This document shows, piece by piece, positions 10,389-51,317 of a DNA stretch of 64,000 nucleotides. This stretch comes from Ascidia mentula. Lineage: Eukaryota; Chordata; Ascidiacea; Phlebobranchia; Ascidiidae. Numbering within the stretch: the stretch's first letter is position 1; the number at the start of each line of letters is the position of its first letter. A model generated the notes under the pieces. It searched no databases, had not been told where the DNA came from, and saw nothing but the letters and a program-made list of their open reading frames with translations. The stretch lies in assembly GCA_947561715.1 (NCBI GenBank), contig OX387198.1, positions 12,400,001 through 12,464,000 of the forward strand, read 5' to 3'. The position numbers and the translations under genes are program-made.

Positions 10389-13300
10389 ATGATGTCGGAC
10401 ACAAGTGATCTGGATCGGCAAATTGAACAATTAAAGCGATGCGAAATTATAAAAGAAAGTGAAGTGAAGGCCCTTTGTGCGAAAGCCCGTGAAATCCTTG
10501 TCGAAGAAAGTAATGTGCAACGGGTCGATTCACCAGTGATTGTGAGTGCAACGAAAATCGTCTTTTGTGTCTTCTAACGTCTTGCTATTTTCAATTTTTC
10601 GTAATATTTCATTTTACCCTAACCTTTAACCCCATTACTAGTCCAATTGAGTTATACTATACTATCTCCTCCCATCTTCCAAGCACACTGCTTCTGGGAT
10701 TAGAGTTTAGGTTTTTTAGGCTACCAAAAGATCCATATATGGATGACAAAGACATGCATGATTTTGTTCAATCTGAAAAATCTTTCTGAAAACTATAGAT
10801 CTCCTGAATAGATTGTAATGAAATACATAGGCCATGTGTTTTTTTATCTGTGTAGGGAATTTTGAAATATGAGTTATACAGACGTGTTGGCACAACTGTA
10901 TCCATAAATTTTCAAAAATATTGTTTAATATTTTATGACTTTTTTTAGGTGTGCGGAGACATACACGGTCAGTTTTATGACCTTACCGAACTATTTAAAG
11001 TTGGCGGTGACATGCCTGACACTAACTACCTTTTCCTCGGAGATTTTGTCGATCGTGGCTTTTACAGTGTAGAAACATTTATTTTGTTGTTGGCGTTGAA
11101 GGTGAAAAAATTATTTTGTTTATTTGAGTATTTGAAATAAAAATATTATTCTTTGAATATTTAGAATGATAAGTGTGGTTGAGATAGTGTGATGAGACCT
11201 GTAGCTCGCTTTAAATATTTACTTGTTTGGATGTGTCTTGCAAAAACTAATTTTTTCCCAACGATGTTCTTTTACAGGTGCGATACCCTGATAGAATTGT
11301 TTTAATAAGAGGAAACCATGAAAGTCGACAAATTACACAGGTGTGCATTCTTTTTTTGGGAATAATAGGTTTATTTCACAATGCTTTGGAACAATTAATC
11401 AGAAATAAACCAATTTCAGTGAAATTGCATGTTTGACTGTTTTTAGAAAAACATAATTATATATATATACTATTTTGTTCAATATTAAATCTTTGTATTG
11501 TGTTTTTTCAGGTGTATGGATTTTATGACGAGTGTCTTCGCAAGTATGGATCCATTACTGTCTGGCGTTACTGCACAGAAATTTTCGACTATTTGAGTCT
11601 GTCAGCTATTATTGATGGAAAAATATTTTGTGTCCATGGAGGATTGTCTCCTTCCATACAAACACTGGATCAGGTTTTCATCACATTTTAAATAGTTGCT
11701 TGTGACAAAATGTTATTGCTATCCAGGAGGGGTAGGGTCCTGACCCCCCTTGTGAAATTTTTTGGTCTGTTTTGATAGCTAAACAAATTAGTCAAAATCC
11801 GCGTGAAAAACAGAAAATTTCTTTAACATTGACCTTAAAACCCCCGCATCGTGCTTGCATCCACCATTATTTCCAAACAGGAAGCATTGTTACCGAACAC
11901 TTGGCATTGTTACGAAACATGTTGCATTGTTACGAAACAAGTGTCATTTTTCGTTTACTTGCGTGAAAGTCAATTAGTTTAGTTGTTAAACATATTACCA
12001 ATATTACACATGTTGAAAACAACATTATATGTATAATTATATGCACATGTATTTAAAAGAAATGTTCAAAATATTGAATTTGCCATTAATAACAGTTGGT
12101 TGCAAAACTATTCACAATTAGTTGATTCAGTAACATTTTTTGTTAATAGATTCGGACCATAGACCGCAAACAGGAAGTCCCTCATGATGGACCCATGTGT
12201 GACCTCTTGTGGTCAGATCCAGAAGGTAGGTTTTTGTTATTGTGCACCTTTTATGATTTGTAAGATAAGTTCACTTGTTTTAGTATTACAATTTGGTATA
12301 TTAAGATTGGTCCAATTTGGCTTTCATAAATGATGTAAAAATATACTTTGACCACAACTAAAAGTGTAACTTACAGTTTATTATGTGCGACCAGTTGATA
12401 ATGTTTTGGTCTATCGTTTAAGTTTTATGGACTGGTAAAAGACGACATATTTGAAGATTGTGTCATGTTAACAACTTGGGGACAAAGATTTTTGTGTTTA
12501 AATTGAGTAATCTCTCACAAGCTGTGTCTCGCACAATATGTATGATGTAAACTGTGTAACGGTTCGTATCTTAAGTTCTTTAATTGTTTGACTTTTAAAC
12601 TGAACACAAGTGAATCAGTTGTCTTTGCAAGGGCTGTGTTACTGTGGTAGTACATTTCAAAACAGTTGCTTTTTTTAGACACCACTGGATGGGGAGTAAG
12701 TCCCCGTGGGGCGGGATACCTGTTCGGTAGTGATGTGGTATCCAACTTTAACCATGCCAACGATATTGATATGATCTGTCGGGCTCACCAACTCGTTATG
12801 GAAGGATTCAAATGGCATTTCAATGAAACTGTACTCACTGTGTGGTCTGCACCAAACTACTGCTACAGGTTTGTACAGATTTTTAATTTTATGCAACAAA
12901 TTTATACACTAGCAGTGTGCATTAATGTCTGAAACTGGAATTTAGTTGTGTTTATAGTATGTTAGTAAAAAGACCTGTAGAAATGAAAAATAATTGGATG
13001 GGTCACATTTAGTGATGTCTTGCGCCGGATCCGGGTACCTGGACCCGGCCGGATAATAGACTTAATTTTACCGGATAGTTGGGAAAGCATTTTTGTTCTA
13101 AAATGGACGAACATTTCGTAAATTACTCGTTTTTATGGGACCCAGTCTGTGATACTTGCCAACACTTAAAATTTTTCTGTTGCTTGTTATAAAAGTTTTT
13201 TTATGACGTGTTATACCATATTAATAAATGCCCATGTTGATTTGTTCCACTCATGACATGCTAACCTTAACATAGCATTCTGTTTGGCTATCAAACATTT

Positions 13301-13793
13301 TTGCCAAACCGATAAAATACACGAATCGGTGTCAAAAAAAAACAGACAGATCCAAATCATTAGGCCGGATTTGATTGACAACTATTCAGATCCGGCCGGG
13401 CCGGATAATTTGGAACTGGGTACATCACTAGTCACATTGCAGTAATGATGTTTGTGCTAATTTGCAATCAACAAAATAAGTTTAATTTTAAAAAAAGCAC
13501 AACATAAACTTTGTTGCATGATCAGTTTGTGAATGAATAGAACTTAGAATGCTAATTTTGCACAAAGTTTTGTGTTACATTACATAAGTGTGTTTTCTTT
13601 TAAAACGTTTGAAACCCCGCTTTTACAAGTGTAACTTTAAAACCCACTTTGTTTGTTTCCAAGATGCGGAAACGTTGCAGCAATCTTCGAGCTTGACGAG
13701 CACCTGCAAAAAGAGTTTATTATTTTCGAGGCAGCCCCACAAGAGGCCAGGGGAGTCCCCGTCAAAAAGCCCCTTCCTGATTATTTTCTATGA
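10389..13793 (+). CDS. PPP4C: Serine/threonine-protein phosphatase 4 catalytic subunit
   Basis: PPP-family metallophosphatase acting with regulatory subunits in DNA-damage signalling, centrosome function and splicing-factor dephosphorylation. Seven exons: 10389-10541, 10949-11101, 11278-11340, 11512-11673, 12150-12225, 12679-12868 and 13664-13793. Phases all agree; 308 aa versus 307 in human. N-terminal [18 protein letters not shown] is diagnostic for PP4 rather than PP2A or PP6. Metal and catalytic motifs are GDIHGQ, GDFVDRG, GNHESR and CVHGGLSPS, with His and Tyr segments AHQLVMEG and [11 protein letters not shown]. The C-terminus PDYFL is the carboxymethylated PP2A-like tail. Two adjacent ATGs open the frame; the first is chosen but the second is equally possible. 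Intron 6 holds a MITE. Confidence 0.97.
13010..13430. mobile_element. hAT-type MITE (421 bp) in PPP4C intron 6
   Basis: The termini are TAGTGATGT and ACATCACTA, a perfect 9-bp terminal inverted repeat. They are flanked by identical 8-bp GTCACATT at 13002-13009 and 13431-13438. Sub-terminal sequence is rich in CCGGATCCGG and CCGGCCGG motifs on both sides. No coding capacity. The ends resemble those of the TUFM-intron element (TAGTGATG), but the interiors differ, so they are related families rather than copies of one element. Confidence 0.88.
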
Positions 13794-14622
13794 AGGGGTT
13801 GGCCAGTTGTTTTTATAAATAGTAGATTGAAATTGCCCCTATTATTTTCCTTGCAAGGTTTAGCTTTATGGCAGAACATGGGGTTCAAAAGATAGCAGTT
13901 CAAAGCCTGCAGAGCATTCTCCCAGTTGCGCATATTTAATAGGTTTCTTTAAGTGTTCTCAGCTTAAATGGTCCCTGCATGATTTACCACTTGCCCGACA
14001 GTATTTTTATATTTTTAAGTAAAACAGTACGAAATACATTTTGGTGTTGTTCTGTGCACAGAAATGTTCATTTCAAGGCCCTGCAAAAATTTCTGGAACG
14101 ATTTTCTTGAGCTGATTGCAAAATTGTAACACCTTTTTTATGCGTTTATACATTCTTTGTAACAAAACCAATTTGCCTTCGATATGTGCAAGGTGTTGCC
14201 GGACGGTAGTAGAAATCTTGTCTCATCTCCACGGAGTTATCGCACAAACTTCTTGTACCTCCCCCAATGTACCGTGATTTTTTTGTAAGAAATACAAAGC
14301 TGTTGTCAATGCATTTAACACCGTGTTTTTAGTACAGTTTGATTCAAAGGTTTAACGAATAAAATTTTGCTATTTCAAATTACATAAATTAGTTTGTTCG
14401 TTATCACAGAAAGCTTTTCGGCGAGAATTATGACGATTATTGGGACTGGCACACTTGTTGACCAAAATGGCCCTGTATTTGACAGAGATACTATAAATGA
14501 TGTAAAGATGAAAATTTCGGTGCGATATAAAACTGTATCCGTTATCGGTCTATTTTATTTCCACTCTTTAAGTGCTGATTTCCTTCTGTTAAAAATATAG
14601 AAAAAAAATAAAAAACATAGAA
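13794..14622. other. PPP4C 3' region and spacer
   Basis: Short open stretches occur (for example about 14190-14270) but none has a clear start, splice frame or recognisable family. An AATAAA at 14358-14363 could end the PPP4C transcript or belong to an upstream non-coding exon of the next gene. Confidence 0.35.
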
Positions 14623-15537
14623 ATGTGCGATTCCCGTGCTTTGATTTCTATCGTTGTCATGCTACGCAAGCTCAAAGGTTTACCGGGAATGCTGGTGGTC
14701 TTTGTGTACAGTCTGTGGCTCTTATCAGTACATGCGTGGCGCCAATACCAAACGAGGTATGTTGTAAAGAAGGGCGTTTCAGTAGCAACCTAACGTTTGT
14801 AATTGAAGATAAAAATGCAGGAAATTAACCAGGACGTGATCATCAATCTTCAAAAAAAGGTAGCCTAGTTTTTTTAATATTTTGTTTATCAAGCAAGACT
14901 TTTTGCTGTGTCATGTAAAGTATGTTTAGTTGTCTGCTACACATGACATGCAGAAAAGGTCAAATCTACGACATCAAATTCAGCAACTACGTGATGAAGA
15001 TGGTATGACAAAAATCCATACACAGTGACTTGTCAGTGGAAAAACTAACACAAATGTTTATTTATATTTTAAAGGTTCTGGGTTGCGAAGAAGCAGAAGA
15101 TTTAAAGGTAAAGGGAACCCATCCATATTTTCACCAGAAAAATCTTCAGATACAATTCCTGCCTTGCCTTCCAATGTCAGTCAAAAAAATTTTGATGATA
15201 TGGAATGTATGTGTGGATGCCAGTCCCATCAATCTTCCAATATACCCACCAGCAATGGTTAGCATATCACAATCTACTATGTTGGTGTTAGACTAAACAA
15301 TGTTTGACCCTTCTAATGCAGTTGTAGCCATTGTCTGTAATACATGAATGTTATGAATAGTTCAGAAAATGAATTTACTCATTACTTTTTAAAATTCTGA
15401 AATGCTGTATCCAGAAATTTTGTAAAATTCCAGGCCAAGTGAAAGCTGTGTTACCAAATGGTGATGAAACAACCAACCCGAAACCACTTGAAGTTCAAAA
15501 TGTAAGCCCTGTTGATTTTGCTGGTGTGGGATACTGA
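14623..15537 (+). CDS. Unrecognised small single-pass membrane protein, 161 aa
   Basis: Proposed exons: 14623-14763, 14821-14859, 14954-15002, 15075-15107, 15138-15257 and 15434-15537. The reading frame holds across all five joins and ends ...DFAGVGY-stop. Residues about 22-40 (PGMLVVFVYSLWLLSVHAW) form one hydrophobic segment after a basic stretch (MLRKLKG), suggesting a type II or signal-anchor membrane protein. It is followed by a short charged helix (LRHQIQQLRDED), a basic patch (LRRSRRFK), a Cys-rich run (MECMCGCQ) and a polar Ser/Asn/Pro tail. I do not recognise the family. The weakest join is the first: the strong donor at 14757 would give a stop, so a weaker donor at 14764 is used. 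The start ATG has no upstream in-frame support beyond the membrane segment. Confidence 0.55.
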
Positions 15538-15678
15538 TATACAAGGGTAACCCAAGTTAATCATTTGCCATACCCGCTTAGGCAATATTTACAATGTTGC
15601 TGTTTAGTGTACTAATGTCATAAAGATTTATAGAAACAGCCAAGTGTGAAGCCAAATTTTCAGTGAAAGACATTTTAA

Positions 15679-15684
15679 AATAAA
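15679..15684 (+). terminator. Polyadenylation signal after the 161-aa gene
   Basis: AATAAA lies 142 bp after the stop at 15535-15537, supporting a transcript end here. Confidence 0.55.
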
Positions 15685-15699
15685 TGTTTTCATTTTTAA

Positions 15700-18600
15700 A
15701 CGAGTTTTATATGCAGTATTTTTTTTTATTGAACTTGCAGTTTAAACTCAGGTAAAGTTGGGTCATAGTTTATTTTGCGCGTTGGATGGCGCTAAAGAGT
15801 CAAAATGTTTTGTGGTGCGTTGCAGGAGCAATACTTCGAAACACATTTGTGTACTTAGTGACGTATATTTCTGGCGTATTGACTATAGGTGAAGTCATTT
15901 TCTATTTTCGGCTATAATTTACACTTCTTTTGTGTGAAGTATGCCGTAGTCCTTGTGGTAGTACCAACATACCCAAGCTGCCCGTGTTAACTGTCATTTG
16001 TTTGGCAAAACGCTGCCAAATTCGTCAACAATATTCGGGGATATAATTTATTGACATGGGCACGTACCCCGCGGTATAACGGTTTCTAGGCAACTTCTCC
16101 GCGGCGTCCCTTTTGTAATTAACTGTCTCGTTGAACTGCAACGTTCATAAAACAGTCGAAGGGATCCTTGCCGAGCTTCAGAATGACGTTGTCTGGAGGC
16201 AAACATTTCTCACAATTGGCTCAAAACATTCGTGTAAATCACGTTGAAACGTGTTTGGCGTTCTCCGCAGGTCAATTGTTTGCACTTAGTTGGCGCAATA
16301 CTTTGCTTGTTTGTTTTCTTTGTATGGTGGACGCTTGCGACGCACTGTCGTTTGATGACTTTCTCTAAATAGCTTGTGGACGGAGGGCGTTTTTCACAAT
16401 TGTCTTTTCCTATAATCTTTTAACGAGATTTTCGTTACTTATTTGGCATTTCATAGAAAATGGTGCGTTTATTTAGTAAACTTTTTTGTTTGTGCATCGC
16501 AAATTTTCTTTTATGCAAAGATAGTCCAGGTTTTTCTGTAAACCGTGTGTTCTCAAATATCATAATCCGCAAAAATGTTGCTTAATAAAAAAGTAATAAA
16601 TAAGGTTCAGATTATATTATTTCGATGTTTCCAAGGTGAACCCGGAAATTACGAACTAAGCCATATTCGGGCAACTCTTGTCAGAACAAAAATGCGCGTG
16701 GGTTTATTTAATAAAGTGTGCATAAAAGCCGGCAGCTGATGTTGTATCTTCGCCAAAGATGGTCTTCGAAAAATGCCACGCTTGTTTACCTCCCAAACAC
16801 GAGCAAATTTTTCACATACTTACGCGTTTGCTACGTTTTTGTGTCTGTTCTTCATTAAAGTTTACTGTGGTGATTAAATATGCAGCAAAAAATCGCTTTC
16901 GTTTCTCAAAACGTTTAAAGTGATTAGTTCTGCGATACCACAGGACCCCCCATGTTCTTGCAAGAAAAGCGAAACTTTTTCGCAGGTGAAAACTCCTTTT
17001 TACCGCAAATTACGGCTTGCACGGAAAAAATGCGAGTCGCAAGGAAGGCGATCTTCCCGCTTGTCTCTCTATTCAGGCTCAGAGCGTGCCGGGGTTTTCA
17101 AGCCAAGCGGAGCCTGAAATTTGCGCTTCGTGGGCCGCTGAGCCTTCGCCGATGCCTTGTTTGTAAACGCTTGGGTATGCATTACCGCGAAGACAGACGG
17201 ACTGGAAAATTTCGAAAAGCTTTCTTACTTTTGCAGTAGCTTTCAGAACTGCGCAGTTTAGATGGTCAGGATATCACGAAGTTTCGTTAGGTTTAGTTGC
17301 AATTGTGAACCCATGCTTGAAAAGTTTTCTTGGGGTCGCCGCCAAATATATGATATTTCTAGTCTCTGGGTCGTTGTTTGAACCCTAAGCTGGTGAAGTT
17401 ACCTTTTGTGTGCGTTTTGTTGGCGTAGGTTAAAGAGCAAACAGGCACATTCATTCGTGTTAGTGGTATGTGAAGGTCAGATGCAGTAGTAATGTCTGGT
17501 CAACATTTTTGTTTAAGTAGTGGATTGGAAGATATCGCAAATTTGCAAAAAGTCCAACAAACTTTCGTCTTTTCGTTTTGGGGATAAACTGTACAAATTG
17601 TTTTTGCGAAAAATTTCGAAATATTTACTTGTACTGAACTGATCATTTTTTTTATCGGCAACAACGTTTTCGTATGGCCTCCACATCCAGCCATGTACCA
17701 GCTGTTGAATAAAATCCATTTACGTCAATCGTCACTAACATGACCTGAAATATCGTAGTATGACATAAGTCATGAGAAACGCGCCGATCTATTCCTTCTT
17801 ATCGGCAAGGTCGACACGTGACGTCACGGCTGAATTCTTGTGCACTGACGCGTAAAGCGTGTTGGTCTTTGATGATTCGCATTCTGCGAGTTCGCGGTTG
17901 ATTGAATGCTCGCATCGTTTTGTTTTGCGTTTTTTACAAACCAGTCATCGCAAATGCGTGATATCAGTTGGCCAGCGGTGTTAGCAACGGCTGTAAAGAT
18001 GATTCTTTTACAGCGAAATAAGGAAACATAATCTTATCTCTTTCTGTGATTCTAAATTCGAAATATTAAGCTTTACGATTATTGGTTACAGAGAAACTCA
18101 GACACAGTTTTTGTGAAAACGACAGCATGCAACATTTTTTAATTTTTTGGGTTCTTTTTTTTCGTGACGCCTGTGAATTTCAACGGGTTTGCAACCCATC
18201 CAAATTTATAGCGACCGGACTGTTTGCTTGCAAAGTGGACCTCAATATTGCGATGCCACGCGCCGAAGGCTCGTGATCAATAATTGAGCAATAAAACAAA
18301 TGGCATTTGTTCTATCGTGTCAAATGCAATCATACATTATTGATCTATGTGGCGTTATTGACCTCGCTGAATTGGTCGCTCGTGTGATGGAAGCTAGATA
18401 CTTATTGGGCAAGTTACATTCTACTTGCAGTTAAATCGCGTTGGTTATTAGCAATTTGTATGCAAGGTTGTAGATCTATTGGGATTACCCTATATGGTAA
18501 TATAGTCTGTTGTTTGTGTGTAGTTTATCGTGTTTTCTTTACCTTACAAGGCGTATTTATTTATTGCTGTGATGAAAAAAATATCGCATTATGTACAGAC

Positions 18601-21000
18601 CGACATGTGTTGGATCTAAGTTACTCGTGATCATAGTTCTCTTAACGTGCCTTTAGAAAACCTGCCCAATTTGGTTAGCCTAACCCAATGACATAGCTTT
18701 TGTCGAAGGAGTACTAGCGTTATAATAATCGGTTTGCGATGAAGGTGCCGCCTTTTAACTTGCTGTGACACAGCCAAGTAATTTCGTAGCTACTTGTATG
18801 CAATTACTACAGGTTTAAACCGATGTTTGTCGATGACCGTTCCTTCGCTCTCGGCGCAAAACCGCACGTACCGCCTCCGGATACGTTCTTGTGCGCTTAC
18901 GGGATCTAAATTCCAACATTACGTCATAGATATGTTCGTCTCATAATGCATTGAAGATTGTGTTCGTATGTTCGTGTGAGCGCAGATAATCAGAAGGCCT
19001 TGGTTGTATAGTTTAAAATGGATCAGTTAACTGGCTACATTTACATGGATAGACCTCGTTTTGAGGGACCGATGGTAGCTGTCTGTTAATTACAATATTC
19101 GTTATCTAGAAATGTAGGTTATACGAATGGCGGCTAATTTGACACCTGCTCCCGCACGCCCGGAATGCATAGGCGTGTAATTGCGCTGAAGCTTGGAATG
19201 TCAGTCATCTCTTTTGCGAAATCCCGTCGGAGGTATCGCATCCCCCTCCCCTCCGCAGCACAATCGCATTGTTGTTTTTCGTGGAGATGCAGACGCGCGA
19301 GCAAATAACTCAACTCGCCTTTCCTTTGTGTAAACAGGCAGCTGCGTAAGCAAAACATGTTGCATTGTGTGTGGTGAGTTCAACGGCGTACAAGAAACTT
19401 ATAATCGAACTGCTTTCCCCCCACTTGATTGGCGCTGGAAAAGTTAATTAAACCCTCGTTATGGATTGCTTTCAAGCGGGCGGTCACAAAAAATTGTGTA
19501 CAGTTCTGTTTTGTTTGTGCTGTCTGACCGCCATCGAATTATAGCGATAGTGTTCTTTTTTAATATTCTGTGGCCACCTAAAGTCTAATTTTGCGTAGGA
19601 CGGTCTATTACGACCGGGGTTGCAATGTAAACTAATAGATGAAAACTTATGGTTTTAAGGTACTTTGTATTTTTTGTTTTAGTTTGATGTCAGTGTGCCC
19701 GAACGCAGAAAAAACGTAAATGCGTGATTTAGGTAAACTTCGCTATCACAGCTTCTAGCTATCGCGTGGTCAATATATAGATGCACTGATGCAACTGCAG
19801 CCGTATATGTTAAAGTTATACATGTTTCTGTAGTAACAGATTAGTGCTTGTGCGCAAACACTGCCAGCCCTTTGCCGAGCCCCATGTAACGACAGAAGCT
19901 GGCCAGACCCCGCTAATCCCGACTGGATAGTTTGGTTTATAGATAACGGGTGTTTATAAGATCATCCGTATCACAAGGGATCATCCTTATGTATTGTGCT
20001 GTGGGCGCTCGCGGGGTGTTTTTCCCAGTATGGGATTACCACCTTCTACTTTTCGGGTATTGCGACGGCAAGCTCAGGTGTAATGTGATTACATCTCCTC
20101 TGCAATTAAGCTAAGGCTGTTACGTCATCACGCGACCGCTGTAGTTCGAGTTTTAAAACGCCGCCCGCCTTTCTGTGCATTGACGGACCTTTGAGATGTA
20201 AATGGCACCTTGCGAGTTCTGACAGTTTTAATTATCTCATACCTTTAACCATGGCGCCCGTGAAAGCTTATAGTGGGTTGATAATATCCGCTAATCGCCT
20301 ACACGGGGGTTTGTTGCTACAGTTGAAACAAGATCTGTAATCGCTTCGTGGGCGACACAATGATGGGAAAGTATGCCGGTGTTACTGATAATTTCCTATT
20401 CAAGTGTAGTTTTCCGCTTATGGCTGTGCACGAATGAGACTGAGTTGTTGCGCGATTATCAGGTTTAGGCTCATTAGGAGGACATGTTACATTTGTTTCC
20501 CTTTTCTTTATACTATTTTAGACCCGTGGTTGTACAATGTATAACACAACTGCATGTTACTGAGTGGCTCTGCTCAATTGACAAAGAATGCGAAAAAGTG
20601 ACAAAATCGCATAAGTCCGATTGCACGAGAAATAAATAAATTGTAATAAAACTACAGAGAAATGCATTCGACAGAGACACAAGCTCTTTATTATTGCAGA
20701 TCTACGGTTTTTGCTAACGCGCATGTGTGTGACTTGCCTAGTTAATAACGAGATTATCTGGTCAGGAATGCGTGTTTTCAGCGTAAATCTCACGTTTTAA
20801 AATCGGGAGAAACAGACTTTGCAAATCATCCAGTCGGAAGAAACGAAGGCTGTTAACGTCCTTGTAAATTGCCATTTGGTTTTCTACAGTTAGTAAATTT
20901 ACCGTTGTAGTATGCTGCTTGATGAGTATAACGCACAACGCAGCGCATTTGTGAAACCAGTTTGATGAGTTGATAGCTTAGTCGTGTCGTTGCTGTAGCA
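15700..21000. other. Long non-coding stretch upstream of smoothelin
   Basis: No exon with convincing splice sites or conserved protein was found in 5.3 kb. Small open frames (for example 16952-17239, 18082-18276) look random. It probably holds promoter, 5' UTR exons or enhancers of the smoothelin gene. A CRE-type TGACGTCA lies at 17819-17826. Confidence 0.4.
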
Positions 21001-49258
<28,258 letters not shown>

Positions 49259-49269
<11 letters not shown>

Positions 49270-49283
49270 AAAACGTGACGTCA
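49259..49283. promoter_or_regulatory. Paired CRE-type palindromes at the smoothelin 3' end
   Basis: TGACGTCA at 49259-49266 and again at 49276-49283, a 17-bp spaced direct repeat. The first overlaps the stop codon region of exon B (GTG ACG TCA TAG). Their use as ATF/CREB sites is inference. Confidence 0.4.
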
Positions 49284-49622
49284 TCAGTGTTATTGTAATT
49301 CGCAGAGCGTTTACGCAGGTCCGCGCCGTGCTACGGGCTGGAATTTTAATGCAACACAGTTTTTATCGACGTTTTGATGTTATTATTTTTCACATTTTTT
49401 ACCCTCTCGTGGGGTAAGCCTAATGCATCCAGACGATTGGACACTCTCTCTTCGCATCACTTTATACTAACTTGTACAGCAGCGCTGTGACATACATTTT
49501 GACACAATTGCTTACTGAAAAAGCTTAATGACTACTTTTGCACCGCTCCACGCATCACGAGTTTTCATTCGTAGCAAATTTGTATGGAGTGTCACCACGA
49601 ATGTCTGTTTTTATATTTGTTC

Positions 49623-49876
49623 ATGTGCGCTTTTTAGCTGTTTTCTCCAATCATACGCGGCCAGTATTAATCATGTGACGAGACAGACTGATTTTGCGAG
49701 GAACTAACTTTCTCGGCCGAACGCTACTTCTTCCTAACCCAGCCACTTTCCCTGTTTCGCGATTTTCTCTGCATCTGCGCAATATATTGGATAAATAAAT
49801 TTGCATGACTTGCGCAATTTGTCTACAGTCAGTTTGAACAATATAGCATAAGTGACTATGACTCAAATGAAAAAAA
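49623..49876 (+). repeat. Dispersed repeat, copy 1
   Basis: Closely matches 59289-59568 over its first 190 bp (shared blocks include CCAATCATACGCGGCCAG and AATCATGTGACGAGACAG) and more loosely to its end, which in both copies is CAAATGAAAAAA or longer. The A-rich 3' end in the same orientation suggests a SINE-like retroelement, though no pol III boxes were seen. Confidence 0.75.
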
Positions 49877-51317
49877 TAAACCTTTCGCAATATTTTGGGC
49901 CACTGATTCCTATTTGCGAATCTTTTGGTCATGTCGACACGGTGTGGTGATGTGTGTGGTAGTTACATACCGTCATAGATCCGGGCATCCTAATTTGGGA
50001 GACCACTGGTCTGGAGCATGCATGCCTGGGAGGCGCGAGCGGCGAAAACTAACGACTTGAAAGCAGTTTTCTGGTTGAGGGAAACGGTGCCATGGATATA
50101 ACATGGCGCTTGAAATTAAGTTGTAGTGTTCACGCTTTTGTATGTTTATGAAAACAGTTGGTGTGGGGCGCTATCATTGGCCCGTTCCACGTGTTGCACA
50201 ACTCTACGAATTTGAACTGCGTTGTTCAAAAAGCTGCGTGATCTTAGCCCTTTGACGCACTTCATGTAAATTTAACAACAGCCTTGGTTTTGACTAAAAG
50301 GCCGTCAGACCAGGGTGAAGGCATATCGTTTCGCATGCAGCAGCTTTAGTGCTTGGTATATGGGTCGGGTTTACTCGACTTGCACCGGGTATGGTCGGGT
50401 AAAGTTTACTCGACTTGCACCTCATGTAATAGTTCGAATAACAACTCCAAGAATACACACACTTTTACCCTCTCAACACTATGTTTATTAACAAATGTGG
50501 CATAAAATCTTGATAATCAGCAAAAATTGTGGGAAGGAATTATCGTCGAATATTTTGTTGCTTTCAAAAATAGTTTAGTTTCATACAAGAAGTTTTTATG
50601 TATCTTGTAAAGCTGCTATAAAAAAATCTTATGCATATTAAAGCACAAAAACAAAGGGCGAGGTTTATATACAAGGCATGTGAGAGGGGGTTTTGATGGG
50701 GTGGTTTTATTTTTTTGGCGTACATTGGCAGGATACATTTTCCTTTGCCGATAGTTTGTTTTCCACGAGTTGGTTGTACAAAGTCTGTTTCTTTAATTAT
50801 TCTTTATTCTGGTTCCCAATGTGAACCAGGGTATAGGCAACGTTTTAAACTTCGTTTCTTTGGTACTTTCCAGGCGTGAAGAATAGAATTAAACTCAGTC
50901 TGGTACATAGAAGTTGACTTGTCACACCTCTTGCAAAAGTTAACGATGAGCAGAGAGAAAATGGCAAAGCCAGTGTGCCCAGTGAGCAGAGTTTGAAACT
51001 ATAGACGACTTATAAGCTAGCGTTTGCGTGGTCAAACCTGGGCCACCTCCATCACAAATGATGTAGCTTACTGGAAATTATACACATATGTGGTTATTTT
51101 GCTCACATTTATAGTGGAAATTACTTTAGGCATCACATAACATTATATTTACAAGTAAAAGATCATTCATTGACACGATATGTTCATATTTGTTGTTGGG
51201 ATGCGCTTAGCACTGTATATACATTGCCATTGTGATCCAAACTTTTTCAAAAAAAATATTTCATTGTTTAATTCAATATGTAGTCCAAATTTTCATCAAG
51301 ATAATTACCAGGTTTAT
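49877..51317. other. Spacer between smoothelin and the receptor gene (converging genes)
   Basis: No gene. A short imperfect tandem repeat lies at 50362-50421, two units each with GTCGGGT and TTTACTCGACTTGCACC. Pol II terminators for both converging genes must lie here or just inside. Confidence 0.5.

Noticed and set aside
13860..14340. Short frames after PPP4C (for example around 14190-14270)
   Set aside because: None connects by phase to another exon or resembles a family; more likely 3' UTR.
9425..14622. TUFM-PPP4C-161aa gene as a trans-spliced operon
   Set aside because: Gaps of 800-1,000 bp with internal polyadenylation signals are too long for the near-abutting operons known in tunicates.
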